From contig CAMFHE010000043.1 in the NCBI GenBank assembly GCA_945952045.1, positions 1 to 38,984 on the forward strand: a DNA stretch of 38,984 nt. Reading direction: 5' to 3'. Within the stretch, counting starts at the first letter, position 1. Each line of letters opens with the position of its first letter. Below, piece after piece: positions 17,026 to 25,162 of the stretch. This DNA is from an uncultured Rhizobium sp. (GTDB taxonomy: Bacteria; Pseudomonadota; Alphaproteobacteria; Rhizobiales; Rhizobiaceae). The notes under the pieces are model-generated. The model was given only the letters and a program-made list of their open reading frames with translations, made no database searches and was not told the origin of the DNA. Both the position numbers and the translations under genes were made by a program.

Positions 17026-17508
17026 TTGACCATTTTGACCCGCATCGCTTCCGATGTTCGACTGATGTTTCGGCGCCCGCCGAGGCAGCAGTATGGCGCC
17101 TTGTGCTATCGCACCAATCCGGAAACGAATGCGGTCGAAATCCTGTTGCTGACAAGCCGCGACACCGGTCGGTGGGTCATCCCCAAGGGATGGCCGATGG
17201 TCGACAAGGCTGCCTATGAGGTTGCGGCCCAGGAAGCGCTTGAGGAAGCGGGCGTTCTCGGAACGGTCAGCCACGATACGCTGGGTTTCTTCGACTACAG
17301 CAAGGGTATGAAGGACGGTTTCGCGGTCGATTGCCGCGTCCAGGTCTATCCGCTGGCTTTCGAGGATTTCGCCAAGAAATACAAGGAAAAGGGCCAGCGC
17401 AAGCGCGAGTGGTTTCCTTTCGAATCCGCAGCCGGCAAGGTCAACGAACCGATGCTGAGCTCGCTGATCCTGAAGTTCGGCCGGCAGTTGATGCCCGGAC
17501 CGGCCTGA
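17026..17508 (+). CDS. Nudix hydrolase
   Basis: A 160-residue Nudix enzyme expected to cleave a nucleoside diphosphate linked to another moiety, or a diphosphoinositol/dinucleoside polyphosphate. The Nudix box is GWPMVDKAAYEVAAQ followed by EALEEAGV. Compared with the consensus G-x5-E-x7-R-E-U-x-E-E-x-G-U, the first Glu is Lys and the Arg is Gln, while the metal-binding E-x2-EE core is kept. A WVIPKGWPM segment is typical of the small-polyphosphate branch. The start is a TTG at 17026 with a poorly placed AAGG upstream; ATG 17063 would remove 12 residues of a conserved-looking N-terminus. It precedes the phosphate permease gene on the same strand. Confidence 0.85.
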   Translation: MTILTRIASDVRLMFRRPPRQQYGALCYRTNPETNAVEILLLTSRDTGRWVIPKGWPMVDKAAYEVAAQEALEEAGVLGTVSHDTLGFFDYSKGMKDGFAVDCRVQVYPLAFEDFAKKYKEKGQRKREWFPFESAAGKVNEPMLSSLILKFGRQLMPGPA

Positions 17509-17644
17509 TATACCCTCCCTGCCCGCCGGCTAACGGCGCCTTTGCCCCAAGCGACGCAGCGAGCCGCCGCTTCTCAAAAGAACAAGAACATCATGACCGG
17601 ACGGCGCGTCCTTCACGCGCCCACGTCGCCGGAGGGGCGAACGG

Positions 17645-19150
17645 ATGTCACCAAAACCCGTGGAGCGCACCAAGCGTACGCTGGACAAGGATCTCGACAA
17701 GCTGACCTTCGTCGATGACGCCGCGCGATTCGCGCTGCGCCGATTCGGGCCGCTCGGCGCTGCCGTGCTGTTCACCGCCGTCGCCATGCTGATCGCCGGC
17801 ATCTTCGTCTTCCATCAGCCCTCGGCGGTCATCGTCATCGCGGCATCGGCGGTCTGCGCCTACATGGCGATGAACATCGGCGCAAACGACGTCACCAACA
17901 ATGTCGGCGCCGCCGTCGGCGCGCGGGCGATCTCCATGGCCGCAGCGCTCGTCATGGCCGCCGTGTTCGAGATTCTCGGCGCGACGCTGGCCGGCAGCCG
18001 CGTGGTGGAAACCATTTCCGGCGGCATTGTTTCGCATGCCTCGGTCATGGATGCGAAAACGCTGACGTGGATCATGATGGCGGCGCTGACGGCGGCGGCG
18101 CTGTGGATCAACCTCGCGACATGGCTGAATGCGCCGGTCTCGACCACCCACTCCATCGTCGGGGCGGTGCTTGGCGCGGGCGTTGCCGCCGGCGGGGTCG
18201 ATTTCATCAATTGGGACGGCATGGCGATGATCTTCGTCAGCTGGATCGTCTCGCCGCTGATCGGCGGCGTGATCGCCATGGCGTTTCTGTTCCTGATCAA
18301 GGAAACGATCATCTACCGCGACGACAAGATCGGCGCGGCCTGTCACTGGGTGCCGATCCTCACCGGCGGCATGGCCGGCAGCTTCACCACCTTTCTCGCG
18401 GTGCAGACGCAATCCATGCATGGCCTTTCGGTGACCGGCGCCACCGTCACCGGCATGGCCGTCGGCCTGCTGGGCTGGATCCTGGCGCGGCCCTTCGTGC
18501 GCCGCCAGGCGATCGGCCTCGAAAACCGCAACTCCTCCCTGCGCGTCCTGTTTCGCCTGCCGCTGATCGGGGCTGCGTCGCTGCTTTCCTTTGCGCACGG
18601 CGCAAACGACGTATCCAACGCCATCGGGCCATTGTCGGCGCTGGTGCATGTGACCATCGAATCGCGCGACATTTCCTCTTCCGTCGGCGTTCCCGCCTGG
18701 GTGATGGCAATCGGCGCGCTCGGCATTTCCGTCGGCCTGCTGCTGTTCGGCCCGCGCCTCATCCATCTGGTCGGCGAGCAGATCACCAAGCTCAATCCCG
18801 CCCGCGGCTATTGCGTCGCCATGTCCTCGGCGGTCACGGTCATCGTCGCCTCCTGGTTCGGTCTGCCGGTCAGCTCGACGCATATCGCCGTCGGCGGCGT
18901 ATTCGGCGTCGGCCTGTTTCGCGAGTGGTATACCCGTCACTCCCGCCGGCGGCTGAACTATCTGCGCTCCAAGGCGGGCGCGGTGGAACTGGTCGAGCGC
19001 GAGGAGCGCAACCCGGATGAAATGCGCCGCCGCCGGCTGGTGCGCCGCTCCTATATTGTCGGCATTCTCGCCGCCTGGGTCATCACCGTGCCGCTCTCTG
19101 CCGCGCTTGCGGCACTGCTATATTGGATTATGGTGGCGCTGTTTACCTGA
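17645..19150 (+). CDS. PiT-family inorganic phosphate transporter
   Basis: A 501-residue inner-membrane permease of the PiT family, importing metal-phosphate by symport. The two duplicated family signatures are present: NIGANDVTNNVG (about residue 78) and HGANDVSNAIGP (about 320). Each is followed by a PVSTTH or PVSSTH motif. About ten or more hydrophobic helices are visible. A charged N-terminal extension (about 40 residues) and a basic cytoplasmic region near the C-terminus (RHSRRRLNYLRSK, MRRRRLVRR) set it apart from short PiT proteins. GGAGG sits 9 bp before ATG 17645. It may be a low-affinity phosphate system complementing a Pst transporter elsewhere. Confidence 0.94.
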   Translation: MSPKPVERTKRTLDKDLDKLTFVDDAARFALRRFGPLGAAVLFTAVAMLIAGIFVFHQPSAVIVIAASAVCAYMAMNIGANDVTNNVGAAVGARAISMAAALVMAAVFEILGATLAGSRVVETISGGIVSHASVMDAKTLTWIMMAALTAAALWINLATWLNAPVSTTHSIVGAVLGAGVAAGGVDFINWDGMAMIFVSWIVSPLIGGVIAMAFLFLIKETIIYRDDKIGAACHWVPILTGGMAGSFTTFLAVQTQSMHGLSVTGATVTGMAVGLLGWILARPFVRRQAIGLENRNSSLRVLFRLPLIGAASLLSFAHGANDVSNAIGPLSALVHVTIESRDISSSVGVPAWVMAIGALGISVGLLLFGPRLIHLVGEQITKLNPARGYCVAMSSAVTVIVASWFGLPVSSTHIAVGGVFGVGLFREWYTRHSRRRLNYLRSKAGAVELVEREERNPDEMRRRRLVRRSYIVGILAAWVITVPLSAALAALLYWIMVALFT

Positions 19151-19184
19151 CGTTGTTTTGACCTTGAGTGCCGGAAACCGATAG

Positions 19185-19922
19185 ATGCGTGCCAATTTCA
19201 GAATGCAACGGCTCCATGTCGAAGCATCGCTCCACCAAAATGTCCCCGTTGAGGCCGGCAAGGAGCAATTTCATTACCTCGCCAATGTCCTGCGCGCCGA
19301 ACCCGGCCAGGATGTCCTGCTGTTCAACGGCCGCGACGGCGAATGGATCGCCAAGCTCTCCTTCCCGACCCGCAAACGCATCGAGATGACGCCGCACGAA
19401 CTGGCGCGCCCGCAGCCGGAGCCGTCCGATCTGCATTATCTCTTCGCGCCGCTGAAAGTCGGGCGGCTCGATTACCTCGTTCAGAAAGCCGTGGAAATGG
19501 GCGCCGGCCTGCTGCAGCCGGTCATGACCCAGCATGTGCAGGGCAAGATCACGAGCATCGAGCGGCTGGAGGCGAATGTCATCGAGGCGGCCGAACAATG
19601 CGGCATCCTCTCCATCCCCTCCGTCGCCGCTCCCGTGAAGCTGCGCGATCTCCTGGACACATGGCCGCGCGACCGCCGCATCATCTATTGCGACGAGGGC
19701 GATGTCGGGCAGAACCCGCTGCCCGTGCTGGCGGGCGTGAAGGAGCGCAAGCTGGCGCTTCTGGTCGGCCCGGAAGGCGGTTTTTCCGATGAGGAGCGGC
19801 AATTGCTGCGCAGCCTCGATTTCGTCACCGCCATCCCGCTCGGGCCGCGCATCCTGCGCGCCGATACGGCCGCGGTCGCGGCCATGGCGGTCCTGCAGGC
19901 GGCGATCGGAGATTGGCATTAG
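19185..19922 (+). CDS. rsmE: 16S rRNA (uracil-1498-N3)-methyltransferase RsmE
   Basis: A 245-residue SPOUT-class methyltransferase that modifies U1498 of 16S rRNA in the small ribosomal subunit. An N-terminal PUA-like RNA-binding domain (about 1-75) shows HYLANVLRAEPGQDVLLFNG. The knotted SAM-binding domain has the signatures VGPEGGFSDEE (about residues 195-205) and PLGPRILRADTAAVAAM near the C-terminus. ATG 19185 gives a typical family length; its ribosome-binding site is weak, and ATG 19203 is possible. It starts 34 bp after the permease gene. Confidence 0.96.
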   Translation: MRANFRMQRLHVEASLHQNVPVEAGKEQFHYLANVLRAEPGQDVLLFNGRDGEWIAKLSFPTRKRIEMTPHELARPQPEPSDLHYLFAPLKVGRLDYLVQKAVEMGAGLLQPVMTQHVQGKITSIERLEANVIEAAEQCGILSIPSVAAPVKLRDLLDTWPRDRRIIYCDEGDVGQNPLPVLAGVKERKLALLVGPEGGFSDEERQLLRSLDFVTAIPLGPRILRADTAAVAAMAVLQAAIGDWH

Positions 19923-20029
19923 GCGATTGAGTTATGACCCCGGCGTTCCTATCTAGACGCGGGACCAACTCTTCGCCCGCCCGGTTCCGAGCCATCGCTT
20001 TTTTTGAACATCGGTTGAAGGAATTTCAC

Positions 20030-20104
20030 TTGCGCCGCCTGTCGATCCGGTCCAATCACCGTCACGATCTCTTCCTGCGGGAAGCGATGAAGCTGCTCCG
20101 TTAA
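20030..20104 (+). CDS. Possible 24-residue leader peptide before gshA
   Basis: TTG 20030 is preceded by GAAGGA at 7 bp spacing and opens a 24-codon frame (RRLSIRSNHRHDLFLREAMK in its first part) that ends 10 bp before the gshA start codon. It has six arginines and three histidines but no cysteine. The site and position fit a translated upstream ORF. The length is too short for coding statistics, so it may be chance. Confidence 0.3.
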   Translation: MRRLSIRSNHRHDLFLREAMKLLR

Positions 20105-20114
20105 GGTTCTTCCC

Positions 20115-21488
20115 ATGGCCCGCGATACCACCGACGACACCCCGATCAGCACGACCAGCGAACTTGCCGCCTATCTGGCCTCGGGCGCAAAACCGGAAAC
20201 GCAATTTCGCCTCGGCACCGAGCACGAGAAATTCGCCTTCTTCAAGGCAGACAACAGCCCGGTTCCCTATTTCGGCGACGCCAGCATTTCCGCGCTTCTG
20301 AACGGCATGCAGGAAAAGCTCGGTTGGGAGCCGATCATGGATGCCGGCCATATTATCGGGCTGGCCGCGCGGTCGGGCGGCGGCGCCATTTCGCTGGAGC
20401 CGGGCGGCCAGTTCGAACTCTCGGGCGCGCCGCTGGAAACCCTGCACGAGACGGGAAGCGAGACCGTCGAGCATCTGGACGCGTTGCGCGCCGTTGCCGA
20501 GCCGCTCGGCATCCGTTTCCTCGGCATCGGCGGCAGCCCGAAATGGACGCTGGCCGAAACCCCGCGCATGCCGAAATCGCGTTACGACATCATGACCCGC
20601 TATATGCCAAAGGTCGGCAGCCACGGGCTCGACATGATGTACCGCACCTGCACCATCCAGGTGAACCTCGACTTTTCTTCCGAAGCCGACATGGCGAAGA
20701 AGATGCAGGTCGGCATGAAGCTGCAGTCTCTGGCGACCGCGCTGTTCGCCGCCTCGCCCTTTACCGAAAACAAGCTCAACGGCTACCGCTCGTGGCGCGG
20801 CGAAATCTGGCGCGACACCGACAATCAGCGCGCCGGCCTGCTGCGCTTCGCCGTCGAGGATGGCTTCAGGTTCGAGCATTATGTCGAATGGGCGCTTGAC
20901 GTGCCGATGTATTTCATCGTCCGCGACAACAAGTATCACGACTGTACCCACGTCACCTTCCGCCAGTTCATGAACGGCGCGCTGAAGGGCGAGGTCACCG
21001 ACTGGCAGCCGACGCTCGGCGACTGGACCAATCATCTTTCGACGCTGTTCCCCGATGTTCGCCTCAAGCGTTTCCTCGAAATGCGCGGCGCCGATGGCGG
21101 CCCCCTCTCCCATATCAGCGCGCTGCCCGCCTTCTGGGTCGGGCTGCTTTACGATGGCGCGGCGCTCGATGCGGCGCGCGAGCTGACCAAGGACTGGGGC
21201 TACGCGGCCGTTTCCGCCTTGCGCGACGCCGTTCCGACGCAGGGGCTTTCGGCGACAATCGGCGGCCGGGCGCTGCATGACGTCGCGAAGGACGTGCTGG
21301 AGATCGCCCATGCCGGCCTCAAGGCCCGCAATCGTCGCGATGCACAGGGCAATGACGAGACCATCCATCTCGCTCCCCTCGACGAGATCGTCGCCGCCAA
21401 GGCAAGCCTTGCCGATACGCTTGTCGCCCGCTTCGAAGGCGACTGGAACGGCTCCGTCGATCCGGTCTTCGCCAGCTGCCAGTATTGA
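20115..21488 (+). CDS. gshA: Glutamate-cysteine ligase (plant/alphaproteobacterial type)
   Basis: First enzyme of glutathione synthesis, joining glutamate and cysteine with ATP in the cytoplasm. The 457-residue protein belongs to the GCS2/plant-type family found in alphaproteobacteria and plant plastids. Visible family segments are FRLGTEHEKFAFF near residue 31, GGAISLEPGGQFELSGAPL near 90, and MYRTCTIQVNLDFSSEADM near 175. ATG 20115 has AAGG 8 bp upstream. Plant homologues are redox-regulated through disulfides; whether this enzyme has the needed cysteines placed correctly cannot be judged here. It follows rsmE by 192 bp, which contains a possible short upstream ORF. Confidence 0.96.
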   Translation: MARDTTDDTPISTTSELAAYLASGAKPETQFRLGTEHEKFAFFKADNSPVPYFGDASISALLNGMQEKLGWEPIMDAGHIIGLAARSGGGAISLEPGGQFELSGAPLETLHETGSETVEHLDALRAVAEPLGIRFLGIGGSPKWTLAETPRMPKSRYDIMTRYMPKVGSHGLDMMYRTCTIQVNLDFSSEADMAKKMQVGMKLQSLATALFAASPFTENKLNGYRSWRGEIWRDTDNQRAGLLRFAVEDGFRFEHYVEWALDVPMYFIVRDNKYHDCTHVTFRQFMNGALKGEVTDWQPTLGDWTNHLSTLFPDVRLKRFLEMRGADGGPLSHISALPAFWVGLLYDGAALDAARELTKDWGYAAVSALRDAVPTQGLSATIGGRALHDVAKDVLEIAHAGLKARNRRDAQGNDETIHLAPLDEIVAAKASLADTLVARFEGDWNGSVDPVFASCQY

Positions 21489-21658
21489 GCGTCGACGATC
21501 TGCCCATCGATAGATGACGCGGCCCCGCGTCTCGAAATCGCTTCGTTGGCGGAAAATTGCTGTGCCCCGATCATAAAAACCGGGGCAAGGGCATTTCCGC
21601 CGATCTCTTTCCCGCTATAGTCGTCAGCACACACCGACAATGCGGGAAGGACACTGCG

Positions 21659-22501
21659 ATGCTGCCTCTATTCGACCTGATGATGCGTGCTCAGAACGGC
21701 GCCGCGACGGACGCGATGGCACGGCAGTTCAATCTGGCGCAGGAACAGGCGGCCAAGGCGATGGCGGCGCTGATGCCGGCCTTCTCCTCCGGCCTGAAGC
21801 GCTCCGCGACGACGCCCTATGATTTCGGCGCCCTGCTCAAGACCTTCGCCTCTGGCGATTACACCCAATATTTCGAAGACATGAGCCGCGCCTTTACCCC
21901 GCAGGGGATCGCCGCCGGCAATTCGATCCTCGAACAGATTTTCGGCTCCAAGGACGTGTCGCGGGCCATCGCCGCCCAGGCCGCCCAGATCACCGGCGTC
22001 GGCCAGGAAATCCTCAAACAGATGCTGCCGGTCATGGCCGACATGCTGATGGGCGGCTTGCAGAAGCAGACCACGGGACAGATGAGCGCCGCCAATCCCT
22101 TCGGCGAGGCCATGCAGCAGGCGACGCAGCAATGGCTGGAGGCGACCGGCTTCGTCCCCAAGAAAGCCCAGCCGCAGCCGACGATCTTCGACAATCCCTT
22201 CACGCAATCCATGCAGGCGATGTTTTCCGCCGCCAGTGGCGGCCAGCCGCAACAACCGGCAGCGCCCGCCAATCCATTCGCCGACAATCCCTTCGCCAAA
22301 GCCTTCCAGGACTGGATGACCCCGCCCGCCAGCGCTGCCGCCAAGCCGGCTGCCGCCGCCGCGCCGGAAACTCCCAACCAGTTTTCCGATCTCGTCAACG
22401 CCATGTTCGACAGCGGCCTGGAAGTGCAGAAGAACTACCAGAAAAGCCTGGAATCGATTTTCGATACCTACCGCGCGAAGGCGGATGGCGAAGAGAAGTA
22501 A
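21659..22501 (+). CDS. DUF937-like protein with NPF motifs
   Basis: A 280-residue cytoplasmic protein of unknown function. The N-terminal half (about 1-135) is helical and matches the DUF937 pattern (LPLFDLMMRAQNGAATDAMA, then a VMADMLMGGLQKQ helix). The second half is Pro/Ala/Gln-rich and repeats an Asn-Pro-Phe unit followed by a short amphipathic helix: ANPFGEAMQQ, DNPFTQSMQAMF, ADNPFAKAFQDWM, with NQFSDLVNAMF as a variant. These look like repeated short binding elements on a flexible arm. ATG 21659 is preceded by AAGGA; a frame to 21557 has no support. It is transcribed after gshA. Confidence 0.8.
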   Translation: MLPLFDLMMRAQNGAATDAMARQFNLAQEQAAKAMAALMPAFSSGLKRSATTPYDFGALLKTFASGDYTQYFEDMSRAFTPQGIAAGNSILEQIFGSKDVSRAIAAQAAQITGVGQEILKQMLPVMADMLMGGLQKQTTGQMSAANPFGEAMQQATQQWLEATGFVPKKAQPQPTIFDNPFTQSMQAMFSAASGGQPQQPAAPANPFADNPFAKAFQDWMTPPASAAAKPAAAAAPETPNQFSDLVNAMFDSGLEVQKNYQKSLESIFDTYRAKADGEEK

Positions 22502-22519
22502 GCGCCGCACACAGGACAT

Positions 22520-22554
22520 AAAAAACCCGGTGAAAGCGGGATACCTTCACCGGG
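22520..22554 (-). terminator. Terminator after the DUF1127 gene
   Basis: A perfect 9-bp stem (CCCGGTGAA 22526-22534 with TTCACCGGG 22546-22554). On the minus strand it is followed by six T (22525-22520). It ends the transcript of the gene at 22628-22909 and also lies just after the DUF937-like gene on the plus strand, where the T run is missing. Confidence 0.85.
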
Positions 22555-22627
22555 AAGAAGCAGGGCTTATTGGCTGTCACCCTGCGGGGAAACGGCGGGC
22601 GGCCCTGGGGGCTGCCGGAATGTCAGC

Positions 22628-22909
22628 TCAGCGCGGGCGTTCCATGCGGCGGGCACGCGCCCGCGCCGAGCATGCGAGGTCCGTGATCGGATCCTCGAAG
22701 AAGGTGGACGTGCTGGCCCGCACCAGATCCTGCCGGGTCAGGCCAATGTCCAGAAGCTGGTAATCGTCGAGCTCGTGAAGGCGATTGAGCTGCAGGCGGG
22801 CTTTCACGGCGCGGACGACGACATTTACCAAAGCCCAGGGCCCCTGCTGGCGAACGGTCGTCGCCGTCCGGGTCAAGGCGGGAGAGAGGGTCCGTTGTGT
22901 CGTGCGCAT
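22628..22909 (-). CDS. DUF1127 (YjiS-like) small protein
   Basis: A 93-residue protein with the DUF1127 core LHELDDYQLLDIGLTRQDL in its middle and basic flanks, ending RARARRMERPR. Small DUF1127 proteins in rhizobia and relatives act in RNA turnover, phosphate and stress responses. This one is longer than the roughly 47-residue minimal form, having an extra N-terminal stretch (VVVRAVKARLQLNRL precedes the core). ATG 22909 has AAGGA about 8 bp upstream; ATG 22918 sits directly on that site and is less likely. It is divergent from the LysR gene at 23109, and the 199 bp between probably carry both promoters. Confidence 0.85.
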   Translation of the reverse strand: MRTTQRTLSPALTRTATTVRQQGPWALVNVVVRAVKARLQLNRLHELDDYQLLDIGLTRQDLVRASTSTFFEDPITDLACSARARARRMERPR

Positions 22910-23080
22910 CGCAAACATCCTTTCGTCAAGGCACGAGGGGTCGGCCTCCCCGAACGGCTTATGTCCGGGAAGTTCAGGCCGGGGGCGACGGACTAAGGTT
23001 TCCGTCGCAACTGTCCTGCTGATTTGATCCGATCCTCTCAAAAAGCCATTGATCAGTCCAACGAATGTTTCTAATATCAA

Positions 23081-23099
23081 CTATCAACCGTTCTGATAG
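23081..23099 (+). promoter_or_regulatory. LysR-type operator candidate (ATC-N9-GAT)
   Basis: CTATCA-ACCGTTC-TGATAG is a perfect 6-bp inverted repeat that contains ATC-N9-GAT, a classic LysR regulator half-site arrangement. It ends 10 bp before the LysR start codon at 23109, in the region divergent from the DUF1127 gene. Binding here would most simply repress the LysR gene. Confidence 0.6.
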
Positions 23100-23108
23100 G
23101 TAATCCCG

Positions 23109-24044
23109 ATGTCCGCCCCGCTCGATATCGACCAGTTGCAAACTTTTATCGCCATCGTCGACACCGGCAGCTTCACCAAGGCTGCGGACCGGGTGTTCAA
23201 GACGCAATCGGCGGTCTCGATGCAGATGCGACGGCTGGAAGAGCGGGTCGGTAAGCAGCTTTTCACCAAGGACGGGCGTGGGGTGCGCCTTTCCGGCGAA
23301 GGCGAGAAGCTTCTCAACTATGCCCGCAAGATGATCCGGCTGAACAACGAGGCGATCGCCGCCTTCGACGACAACCGGCTGGAAGGCACGCTGCGCATTG
23401 GCACGCCCGACGATTATGCCGACCGCTATATGCCCGAAATCATCGGCCGCTTCGCCAAGACGCATCCCAATGTCGAGCTCTACATCGTCTGCGAGCCCTC
23501 GGTCGATCTGGCCGAGAAGATGAGCCGCGGCGAACTCGACATCGCGCTGGTGACTCACAATCCGCGCGAACGCATTTCCGAGGTGGTGCGTACCGAACCC
23601 TTGTGCTGGGTCAGCTCCGCCAATCACCCTCTCAGTGAGGATGCGCCCGTCCCGCTCGCCGTTGGACGGCGCGATTGCCAGTGGCGGCAGCTTTCCTGTT
23701 CGGCGCTGGATGGGGTCGGGCGCGATTACCAGGTGTTGTTCACCAGCTGGTCCTCGACCGTCGTCGCCGCCGCCGTGCTGGCCGGCATGGCCGTCTCGGT
23801 GCTGCCGGAATCGGCGCTGCGGCCGGGCATGCGGGTGCTGAGCCAGTCGGACGGTTTTCCGCCGCTGCCGCCGGTGCAGATCGGCATCATGAAGCGGCCG
23901 GGCTTTTCCTCGTCGCTGATGGCGGCGATCACCAATCACATCACCGCCTGCCTCGACAACATCACGCCGGCATCGGTCAGCGACGACCTCGACGGCGGAT
24001 TGCGGGTGCGCATGCGCGCCGGGCAGTTGATGCCGGGCTGGTAA
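23109..24044 (+). CDS. LysR-family transcriptional regulator
   Basis: A 311-residue LysR regulator. The winged helix-turn-helix (about residues 5-65) includes SFTKAADRVFKTQSAVSMQM and is very typical. The effector domain begins near residue 92 (LEGTLRIGTPDDYADRYMPE). It has cysteines at positions 128, 166, 190 and 197, which would be candidates for redox sensing, though LysR proteins often carry unused cysteines. A perfect operator-like repeat lies just upstream. It is followed 10 bp later by a GFA-family gene and is divergent from a DUF1127 gene; either could be a target. I cannot assign it to a named regulator. Confidence 0.93.
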   Translation: MSAPLDIDQLQTFIAIVDTGSFTKAADRVFKTQSAVSMQMRRLEERVGKQLFTKDGRGVRLSGEGEKLLNYARKMIRLNNEAIAAFDDNRLEGTLRIGTPDDYADRYMPEIIGRFAKTHPNVELYIVCEPSVDLAEKMSRGELDIALVTHNPRERISEVVRTEPLCWVSSANHPLSEDAPVPLAVGRRDCQWRQLSCSALDGVGRDYQVLFTSWSSTVVAAAVLAGMAVSVLPESALRPGMRVLSQSDGFPPLPPVQIGIMKRPGFSSSLMAAITNHITACLDNITPASVSDDLDGGLRVRMRAGQLMPGW

Positions 24045-24054
24045 GGAGCCTTTC

Positions 24055-24447
24055 ATGGCCGACAGCATGATCTATCGCGGCGGCTGCCTGTGCGGCGCCG
24101 TGCGCTTCGAGGCGACGGGGCCGGCGGAGAAGCCGCATAGCTGTGCCTGCGAATTCTGCCGCCGCCATACCGGTGGACCGGCGGCCTACTGGGTCGAATT
24201 TCCAAGCGAACGCGTCGCCTGGGTGGGACGGGCCGGCAAGCCGGCGACATGGCGTTCCTCGGAGCTTTCAAGCCGCGCCTTTTGCGGCGTCTGCGGCAGT
24301 TCGCTCGGCGCCATCGACGACGCGCCTGTCGTCGCCTTGCTCATCGGCGCCTTCGACGATGCTTCACGGCCGGAGTTCCTGCCGGAATATCTTGCCTTCG
24401 AGGATGGCCGCCCGGAATGGTATGCGGTCGGCAAGCATCTCGGTTGA
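24055..24447 (+). CDS. GFA-family zinc protein (first copy)
   Basis: A 130-residue protein of the glutathione-dependent formaldehyde-activating enzyme (GFA)/CENP-V superfamily. The zinc ligands follow the family pattern: C-x-C (Cys11, Cys13), C-x-C-x2-C (Cys30, 32, 35, in SCACEFC) and C-x2-C (Cys77, 80, in CGVCG). Family members bind glutathione adducts in some cases, but many have no shown activity. The start ATG 24055 has AAGGAG 8 bp upstream, in the same unit as the LysR gene. A second GFA gene of equal length is at 35269. Confidence 0.9.
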   Translation: MADSMIYRGGCLCGAVRFEATGPAEKPHSCACEFCRRHTGGPAAYWVEFPSERVAWVGRAGKPATWRSSELSSRAFCGVCGSSLGAIDDAPVVALLIGAFDDASRPEFLPEYLAFEDGRPEWYAVGKHLG

Positions 24448-24450
24448 GGT

Positions 24451-24538
24451 CATTCCAGCATCTGATGCTTTAGAGGATTTTGTTTTTGCCGCATTGTCCG
24501 ACGCCAAAGCGATCCCGCTTTGGCTGGAAATGCTTTAG
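24451..24538. repeat. Mosaic palindromic repeat (copy 3, divergent type)
   Basis: CATTCCAGC (24451-24459) and GCTGGAAATG (24523-24532) form imperfect outer arms. Inside are a perfect CCAAAGCG/CGCTTTGG stem (24504-24511 with 24516-24523) and a GCATC-T-GATGC palindrome. The right end ATGCTTTAG matches the ends of the copies at 25701-25752 and 29586-29636, and it includes the stop codon of the MAPEG gene. Confidence 0.7.
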
Positions 24539-24972
24539 CTGAAGGCGATCCACACCAGGAGCCACAGCCACATCAGGCCGAGCGTGGCGTAGCCGAAGAG
24601 GAAGGCCGGCATGCGCCAGCGCAAGCGGTTGCTTGTCACATGCACATAGGCATGCACGTAACGGCTGATGACGAACAGCCAGGCGAGGATGAGCGCGACC
24701 TCGTTATCGGCTTCGGCGATGAACAGCGCCAGGCAACCGACATGAAACAGGATCGGCAGCTCGAACTGGTTGGCGATGCTGTTGCGCACCAGCAGGCTCT
24801 TTGTCGGCTCGTCGCGTAGCTCGCGGAAGGCGGAAGCCTGCGCCTCGCCTGTCTTCACCAGCGCCATCCGGCGGCGCACCAGCAGGAAATAAAGGCCGTA
24901 GACCAGCGCCACATGGGCGATCATCGGCGCGAAAATTGCCGTGGTGTATGTCAAGAAAGCCTCCGGAATCAT
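24535..24972 (-). CDS. MAPEG-family membrane protein
   Basis: A 145-residue integral membrane protein of the MAPEG superfamily (membrane-associated proteins in eicosanoid and glutathione metabolism). Four hydrophobic helices are visible, with the family signature NSIANQFELPILFHV in the middle and SRYVHAYVHV after the third helix. Eukaryotic members are glutathione transferases or peroxidases; bacterial ones are mostly untested. ATG 24972 (IPEAFLTYTTAIFAPM) is preferred over a longer frame to 25038, whose extra residues are basic and unlike a membrane start. Its stop codon is in the repeat end. Confidence 0.88.
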   Translation of the reverse strand: MIPEAFLTYTTAIFAPMIAHVALVYGLYFLLVRRRMALVKTGEAQASAFRELRDEPTKSLLVRNSIANQFELPILFHVGCLALFIAEADNEVALILAWLFVISRYVHAYVHVTSNRLRWRMPAFLFGYATLGLMWLWLLVWIAFS

Positions 24973-25090
24973 GCGGGCAAAACGGAATTCCCGGCGATCC
25001 TTAGCGAAAATCGCGCCTCGGGGAAACCGCCCCGCCATGTCCTGCGGCGATATGCCGGCAGAAGAGGCGCGCTTGCGTGCGCCCCTGTCC

Positions 25091-25131
25091 CGAAAACCCG
25101 GCTTTTCCCGCGATATGCGCGGGAAAAGCCG
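25091..25131 (-). terminator. Terminator after the secreted protein gene at 25163
   Basis: A perfect 14-bp stem (25099-25112 with 25118-25131) around a 5-nt loop, CGGCTTTTCCCGCG in one arm. On the minus strand it is followed by GGTTTTCG. It lies 32 bp beyond the stop of the minus-strand gene at 25163. Confidence 0.75.
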
Positions 25132-25162
25132 TCTTCATTTCTGCTTGAGAGGCAGCCGCAGC

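Noticed and set aside
17648..18940. A 430-codon open frame antisense to the phosphate permease gene
   Set aside because: Its composition (very high Asp, Arg, Gly, His) is a typical shadow of a GC-rich membrane-protein gene. The plus-strand PiT motifs are clear.
23109..24044. Naming the LysR gene LsrB, a rhizobial regulator linked to gshA
   Set aside because: It is near gshA, but I could not match its cysteine positions or neighbours to that regulator with confidence, so it stays unnamed.
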